Assembly (NCBI GenBank): GCA_943788875.1
Contig: CALSSA010000011.1
Span: 78,277-142,276, forward strand
Length of the DNA: 64,000 nt
Origin: an uncultured Pseudomonadales bacterium
GTDB lineage: Bacteria > Pseudomonadota > Gammaproteobacteria > Pseudomonadales > Porticoccaceae
Direction of reading: 5' to 3'
Positions within the stretch are counted from its first letter, which is position 1; every line of letters starts with the position of its first letter. The translations under genes were made by a program, and so were the position numbers. Positions 59,541 to 64,000 of the stretch are shown piece after piece. The notes below the pieces were generated by a model. It ran no database searches. It worked only from the letters and a program-made list of their open reading frames with translations, and was not told where the DNA came from.

Positions 59541-60710
59541 ATGTCCCAATCAGTAGAAGTAACAGCAGTAAACGACCAACCCCAGCAGGCTAAAACTAAC
59601 CTGCTGGGGTTTTCTGCGTCAAAACTCGGCGACTTTTTTGAACAGATCGGCGAGAAACGTTTCCGTGCCACACAGATTATCAAGTGGATTCACCAGATGG
59701 GTGAGGTTGATCTGGATAAGATGACCAACCTGTCCAAAGACCTGCGTGAAAAGCTTAAAGGTATCGCTGAAGTCACCTTGCCAGAAGTCGTTAGCTGTCA
59801 GGATTCCACCGACGGCACCAGAAAATGGCTGATCAAAGTGGATGGCGGCAGCTGCATTGAGATGGTCTATATTCCCGAGCGTGAGCGCGGCACATTATGT
59901 GTCTCCTCCCAGATCGGTTGTGCACTGGACTGCAGTTTCTGCGCTACCGGCAAGCAGGGTTTTAACCGCGATCTGACTGCCGCCGAGATAATTGGCCAGC
60001 TGTGGATTGCCGCAGACTCCTTTGGCCAGTTCGAGCACAAGGCTCCTCGCCGAGTCACCAATGTGGTGATGATGGGCATGGGTGAGCCATTGATGAACTT
60101 CGACAATGTAGTCGATGCGATGAATATTATGCTCGAAGATAATGCTTATGGGCTGTCCAAACGCCGGGTGACCCTGAGCACCGCCGGTGTAGTGCCGGCA
60201 CTGGATAAGCTTGCCGATGTGTCCGATGTATCCCTGGCAATTTCTCTGCATGCGCCGAACGATGAACTGCGCAACGAGCTGGTGCCGATTAACCGCAAAT
60301 ACAACCTCAAAGAATTTATTCGCAGCGCCGCTGACTATATTGACAGAATGCCGGATAATCGCCGCAAAGCTACGGTCGAATATACCTTGATGGATCAGGT
60401 TAATGATCGGGTAGAACACGCCACAGAATTGGCTGAACTGCTTAAAGACTTACCCTGCAAGATAAATCTGATTCCGTTTAACCCATTTCCGGGTTCAGAG
60501 TACAAAAGAGTCAGCAATAACCAGCTAAACCGGTTTAGGGACATTCTGGCAAACGAAGGTTACACTGTGACAGTTCGCACCACGCGGGGTGATGATATTG
60601 CCGCCGCCTGCGGCCAGTTGGCCGGCGAGGTAAATGACCGCACCAAGCGCCAAGAGCGTTACAAGCGGAAGCTGGACGAAGCGCAACCGGTAAAAATTAT
60701 CGAAGGGTAA
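59541..60710 (+). CDS. rlmN: Dual-specificity radical-SAM methyltransferase RlmN
   Basis: The enzyme methylates C2 of A2503 in 23S rRNA and A37 of some tRNAs. The radical-SAM cluster motif CxxxCxxC is at Cys127, Cys131 and Cys134, and the methyl-carrying Cys is Cys357 in [11 protein letters not shown]. The 389-residue length fits. A perfect hairpin with a T-run lies inside codons 13-25, which may reduce or time its expression (see findings). It depends on Fe-S assembly. Confidence 0.97.
   Translation: MSQSVEVTAVNDQPQQAKTNLLGFSASKLGDFFEQIGEKRFRATQIIKWIHQMGEVDLDKMTNLSKDLREKLKGIAEVTLPEVVSCQDSTDGTRKWLIKVDGGSCIEMVYIPERERGTLCVSSQIGCALDCSFCATGKQGFNRDLTAAEIIGQLWIAADSFGQFEHKAPRRVTNVVMMGMGEPLMNFDNVVDAMNIMLEDNAYGLSKRRVTLSTAGVVPALDKLADVSDVSLAISLHAPNDELRNELVPINRKYNLKEFIRSAADYIDRMPDNRRKATVEYTLMDQVNDRVEHATELAELLKDLPCKINLIPFNPFPGSEYKRVSNNQLNRFRDILANEGYTVTVRTTRGDDIAAACGQLAGEVNDRTKRQERYKRKLDEAQPVKIIEG
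59578..59613 (+). terminator. Terminator-like hairpin inside the rlmN start
   Basis: AACCCCAGCAGG and CCTGCTGGGGTT form a perfect 12-bp stem with a ten-base loop, followed by TTTTCT. It lies 37 bases into the rlmN reading frame and 73 bp after the ndk stop. It could end ndk transcripts or attenuate rlmN. Confidence 0.7.
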
Positions 60711-60763
60711 ATTTTTCAGGTAGAAGCGCTATCAAGGAAGCAACACACAGAAGGATTCTGACC

Positions 60764-61531
60764 ATGAAATTAGCAAAAATTTTACTGTTAGCTGTGATGG
60801 CAGCGACAATTCTGGGCTGCGTTTCCAGTCCAGAGGTTAGAAAGAAGACAGCAGATCCAAAGGCTGCGTTTGATCAGCATATGAAGCTAGCCATGCAGTA
60901 TATTGGTAGCAAGAGCAGAGATCTGGCCAGAGTGCATCTGCAAAAAGCCGAGCGCTTTGAGTCCAAAACCAACAGGTCGCAGCTGCACAATGGATATGCA
61001 TTGCTCTATCAGATGGAGCAGGAGACAGAGCTGGCGGAGAAGCATTACCGCAGAGCCATTTCCAGCAATAAAAACGACAGCATGGTGCGCTACAATTTTG
61101 CTGCATTTTTATACAATCAGGGCAGGTTTCAGCAGGCTCTGGAGCAGATGCAGCTAGTGACAGAAGATCTGGGATATGAACGTCGAACCCAGGCGTTTTA
61201 TATTTTGGGTCTGGCCCAGCGCAAAACAGGCCAGAGCGCAGAGGCGCTAAAGTCCTTTGCCAGAGCCAGCCAGCTAACCCCTGGATTTGCGCCGCCCTAT
61301 TTAGAGGCCGCCGAGATATACTTTGCGCAGCAAAAGCTGCCCATCGCCAAGCGAGCACTGGAGCAATACGAGTATCTGGCTCCGGCCAATGCCAAGAGTC
61401 TGTGGTTGGCAGTGCGTTTAGAGCACAGCTTTGGCAATAGAGATGGAGCCTCCAGTCAGGGCTTGAAGTTAAAGAATTTATTTCCTTATTCCAATGAAAA
61501 TCTGGAATACCAAAAGTGGTTAAAGCAATAG
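60764..61531 (+). CDS. pilW: Type IV pilus assembly lipoprotein PilW
   Basis: This outer-membrane TPR lipoprotein helps secretin assembly in type IV pilus biogenesis. The lipobox ILGC places the lipid on Cys19, and about six TPR repeats fill the rest. The 255-residue length and position after rlmN fit PilW. No other pilus genes are in the window; the gsp pseudopilus is at the other end. Confidence 0.92.
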   Translation: MKLAKILLLAVMAATILGCVSSPEVRKKTADPKAAFDQHMKLAMQYIGSKSRDLARVHLQKAERFESKTNRSQLHNGYALLYQMEQETELAEKHYRRAISSNKNDSMVRYNFAAFLYNQGRFQQALEQMQLVTEDLGYERRTQAFYILGLAQRKTGQSAEALKSFARASQLTPGFAPPYLEAAEIYFAQQKLPIAKRALEQYEYLAPANAKSLWLAVRLEHSFGNRDGASSQGLKLKNLFPYSNENLEYQKWLKQ

Positions 61532-61544
61532 CGAGAGAGTATTA

Positions 61545-62669
61545 GTGTTTAGCGAGACACCAATTATAAGACGCAAATCGCGACAGATTATGGTCGGCAA
61601 TGTGCCTGTCGGTGGCGATGCGCCCATCTCTGTGCAAAGCATGACCAACACCAGTACTGCCGATGTTGCAGCCACTGTAGAGCAGATCAAACGCATTCAA
61701 GCTGCCGGCGCTGATATTGTCCGTGTCTCCGTACCCTCATTAGAAGAAGCCGAAGCCTTTGGCCAGATTCGCCAGTTGGTGGATATTCCCCTAGTTGCTG
61801 ATATTCATTTTGATCACAATATTGCTCTGCGAGTGGCCGATCTGGGTGTCGACTGCCTGCGCATTAATCCAGGCAATATCACTCGCGAAGATCGGTTGCG
61901 AGAGGTGATTGCCAAAGCCCGTGATCTCAACATCCCCATTCGCATTGGTGTTAATGCCGGCTCTCTGGGCAAAGATCTACTGCGCAAATACAGCGAACCC
62001 ACTGCTGAAGCCATGGTTGAATCAGCCATGCGCAATGTCGATCTGCTGGATAAATATGATTTCCAGGATTTCAAAGTCAGTGTTAAGGCCTCAGATATTT
62101 TTATGGCGGTAGCCGCCTATCGCGATCTGGCCACCAGAATTGAACAGCCATTGCATCTGGGTATTACCGAGGCAGGTGGGCTGCGTTCAGGCACAGTAAA
62201 ATCTGCCATAGGTCTGGGAGCTCTGTTGCTGGATGGTATTGGCGATACGGTGCGCATATCACTGGCTGCAGACCCGGCAGAAGAAGCCAAAGTAGCCTGG
62301 GACATGTTGCGCAGTTTGCGCCTGCGCAGCAAAGGCATTAACTTTATTGCCTGCCCCAGCTGTTCGCGACAGAATTTTGATGTTATCAAAACAGTTAATG
62401 AGCTGGAAACCCGTCTGGAAGATATTACAGTGCCCATGGATGTCTCCATTATTGGCTGTATTGTTAATGGTCCGGGCGAAGCTAAAGAATCTGATTTTGG
62501 TTTAACCGGAGGAACCCCAGCCAATCTGGTCTACCTCGATGGCAAGCCGGATCACAAACTGGGCAACGACAATCTGGTCGATCAACTGGAAGCAGAAATT
62601 CGCGCCAAAGCGGCAGCCAAAGAAAAGCAGCTGGCCGCAGATACAGCTAACCTGATCGCCAAAGCATAA
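61545..62669 (+). CDS. ispG: Flavodoxin-dependent (E)-4-hydroxy-3-methylbut-2-enyl-diphosphate synthase
   Basis: This 4Fe-4S enzyme of the MEP isoprenoid pathway reduces MEcPP. Cluster ligands Cys270, Cys273 and Cys305 and Glu312 ([21 protein letters not shown]) match the E. coli layout. The start is GTG at 61545. Length is 374 residues. It directly follows pilW by 13 bp, with no rodZ between. Confidence 0.97.
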   Translation: MFSETPIIRRKSRQIMVGNVPVGGDAPISVQSMTNTSTADVAATVEQIKRIQAAGADIVRVSVPSLEEAEAFGQIRQLVDIPLVADIHFDHNIALRVADLGVDCLRINPGNITREDRLREVIAKARDLNIPIRIGVNAGSLGKDLLRKYSEPTAEAMVESAMRNVDLLDKYDFQDFKVSVKASDIFMAVAAYRDLATRIEQPLHLGITEAGGLRSGTVKSAIGLGALLLDGIGDTVRISLAADPAEEAKVAWDMLRSLRLRSKGINFIACPSCSRQNFDVIKTVNELETRLEDITVPMDVSIIGCIVNGPGEAKESDFGLTGGTPANLVYLDGKPDHKLGNDNLVDQLEAEIRAKAAAKEKQLAADTANLIAKA

Positions 62670-62702
62670 AACCAAGAGTCGACAAGAGATAAAGAATAAC
62701 AG

Positions 62703-63983
62703 ATGAAAATCCAATCCATCAGGGGCATGAATGACCTGCTCCCCGAACAGTCAGCGACCTGGCAGTACCTCGAAAGAGCCGTCGCCGATTTGCTGAGTCG
62801 CTACAGCTATCGCGAAATTCGTTTCCCGATACTCGAGTCGACGGAGCTGTTTAAACGCGCGGTTGGAGAAGTCACCGATATTGTTGAAAAAGAAATGTAC
62901 AGCTTTGAGGATCGCAATGGCGATAGTCTCAGCCTGCGCCCTGAGGGAACTGCCGGCTGTGTTCGCGCCTGTACTCAGAATGGCCTGCTGCACAATCAGA
63001 CTCAACGGCTGTGGTACAGCGGGCCTATGTTTCGCCATGAGCGTCCGCAAAAGGGTCGCCTGCGTCAGTTCCACCAAGTTGGCGTTGAAGCCTTTGGTTT
63101 GCTTGGGCCTGATATAGATGCCGAACTTTTGCTGATCACTGCGCGACTGTGGAAAAACTTAAAAATTGATCATGCAGTAAAACTGCAAATCAATAGCCTT
63201 GGAACATCGGCAGATCGAGCCACTTACCGCGCGGCACTGGTCGACTACCTGATGCAGCGGCATGACCAACTCGATGAAGACAGTCAGCGCCGGTTGACCA
63301 GCAACCCAATGCGTATTCTGGACAGCAAGAATGAGGCTACCCAGGCGCTGTTGAAAGATGCCCCCAAACTGGCCGACTTTATTGATCAGGAATCTCGCGA
63401 TCATTTCCAGCATATCTGCGCAGTTTTGGATAAGGCAGGTATCGCCTACCAGATTAATCAGCGTCTGGTGCGAGGATTGGATTATTACAGCAAAACCGTA
63501 TTCGAATGGGTGACCGACAGCCTCGGTGCTCAGGGTACGGTCTGTGCTGGTGGTCGCTATGACGGCCTAGTAGAACAGCTAGGTGGCAAGCCATGCCCAG
63601 GTGTGGGTTTTGCTATGGGTGTTGAAAGACTGGTGTTGTTGCTTGACGAGTTGGGCGTTGTCCCCGATAGTATCGGCCAGCAACTGGATCTGTACCTGCT
63701 GGCAGTGGGTAATGTTGAACAGCAAGCGTTAGTATTAGCAGAAAATCTGCGCACTGACTGCGCCAACATCAGACTAGAAGTCCACTGTGGTGGTGGCAGC
63801 TTTAAGTCTCAGATCAAAAAAGCCGATAAAAGTGGCGCTGCTATTGCCTTGATATTGGGTGAAGATGAAGCCTCATCCGGGACTATTGGGGTTAAGTACC
63901 TGCGAGAAGATATACAACAGCAAGCAGTGGCTCAGTCAGACTTGTCAGAGCTACTGAATAAAAAATTTAATAACGCACTTTAA
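62703..63983 (+). CDS. hisS: Histidyl-tRNA synthetase
   Basis: This class II synthetase charges tRNA-His. Motif 2 ([20 protein letters not shown]), the histidine motif [15 protein letters not shown] and [13 protein letters not shown] are present, and a C-terminal anticodon-binding domain follows. Length is 426 residues. It is 33 bp after ispG, as in most gammaproteobacteria. The window ends 17 bp beyond its stop. Confidence 0.98.
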   Translation: MKIQSIRGMNDLLPEQSATWQYLERAVADLLSRYSYREIRFPILESTELFKRAVGEVTDIVEKEMYSFEDRNGDSLSLRPEGTAGCVRACTQNGLLHNQTQRLWYSGPMFRHERPQKGRLRQFHQVGVEAFGLLGPDIDAELLLITARLWKNLKIDHAVKLQINSLGTSADRATYRAALVDYLMQRHDQLDEDSQRRLTSNPMRILDSKNEATQALLKDAPKLADFIDQESRDHFQHICAVLDKAGIAYQINQRLVRGLDYYSKTVFEWVTDSLGAQGTVCAGGRYDGLVEQLGGKPCPGVGFAMGVERLVLLLDELGVVPDSIGQQLDLYLLAVGNVEQQALVLAENLRTDCANIRLEVHCGGGSFKSQIKKADKSGAAIALILGEDEASSGTIGVKYLREDIQQQAVAQSDLSELLNKKFNNAL

Positions 63984-64000
63984 ACATTGATTAATTGAGG

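Overview
The window reads as the chromosome of a free-living Gram-negative gammaproteobacterium of moderate GC content, plausibly a marine Cellvibrionales or SAR92-like lineage. That placement is inferred from gene content and gene order; no rRNA or tRNA is present to confirm it. Several blocks keep an order like that of Pseudomonas: metG next to mrp and dcd; purM-purN facing a DUF2066-hda pair; and suhB-trmJ-isc-ndk-rlmN-pilW-ispG-hisS.

Layout. (1) 1-6939 is the gspE-to-gspM part of a type II secretion operon, with gspE cut by the left edge. (2) 6946-19037 is an accessory region. It holds a small secreted orphan, then a roughly 9.7 kb broken Tc/RHS-type polymorphic toxin locus (signal peptide, about ten fibronectin-III-like modules, SpvB domain, FG-GAP/VCBS repeats, YD repeats, RHS core). 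The locus ends in an HExxH tip domain and is followed by a predicted exported partner protein and a short OLD-like ATPase. (3) 19140-26662 has a VOC-fold protein, a broken thiamine-pyrophosphate enzyme and the complete rnfABCDGE operon. (4) 26784-40799 is housekeeping: metG, mrp, dcd, purN/purM, hda, sppA, wrbA, arsC and yihY, with DUF3014, DUF3108, DUF2066 and DUF2069 proteins. (5) 40892-49837 is mixed: an aldehyde dehydrogenase, a palindromic repeat island, a membrane-bound XRE regulator, an Ada-like alkyltransferase, an APC transporter, and a DUF4345-like/DUF3604/parvulin/HupE cluster. (6) 49852-63983 holds suhB, trmJ, the full isc operon (iscR-S-U-A-hscB-hscA-fdx-iscX), a degenerate-GGDEF/EAL protein, ndk, rlmN, pilW, ispG and hisS.

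How it fits together. The isc operon supplies Fe-S clusters to many products encoded nearby (RnfB, RnfC, RlmN, IspG, Fdx, and probably Mrp as a carrier). A consensus-like IscR site overlapping the iscR promoter suggests autorepression. The toxin carries a Sec-type signal peptide and lies next to a type II secretion operon, so export followed by cell-cell or host targeting is plausible but unproven.

Most striking points: the HExxH-tipped RHS toxin with an overlapping signal-peptide-bearing partner gene; dense single-base frameshifts confined to this locus and the TPP-enzyme gene; a perfect terminator-like hairpin inside the start of rlmN; a 26-bp inverted repeat in a palindromic island; and a DUF3604/parvulin/HupE cluster that may be a metal-dependent periplasmic system.
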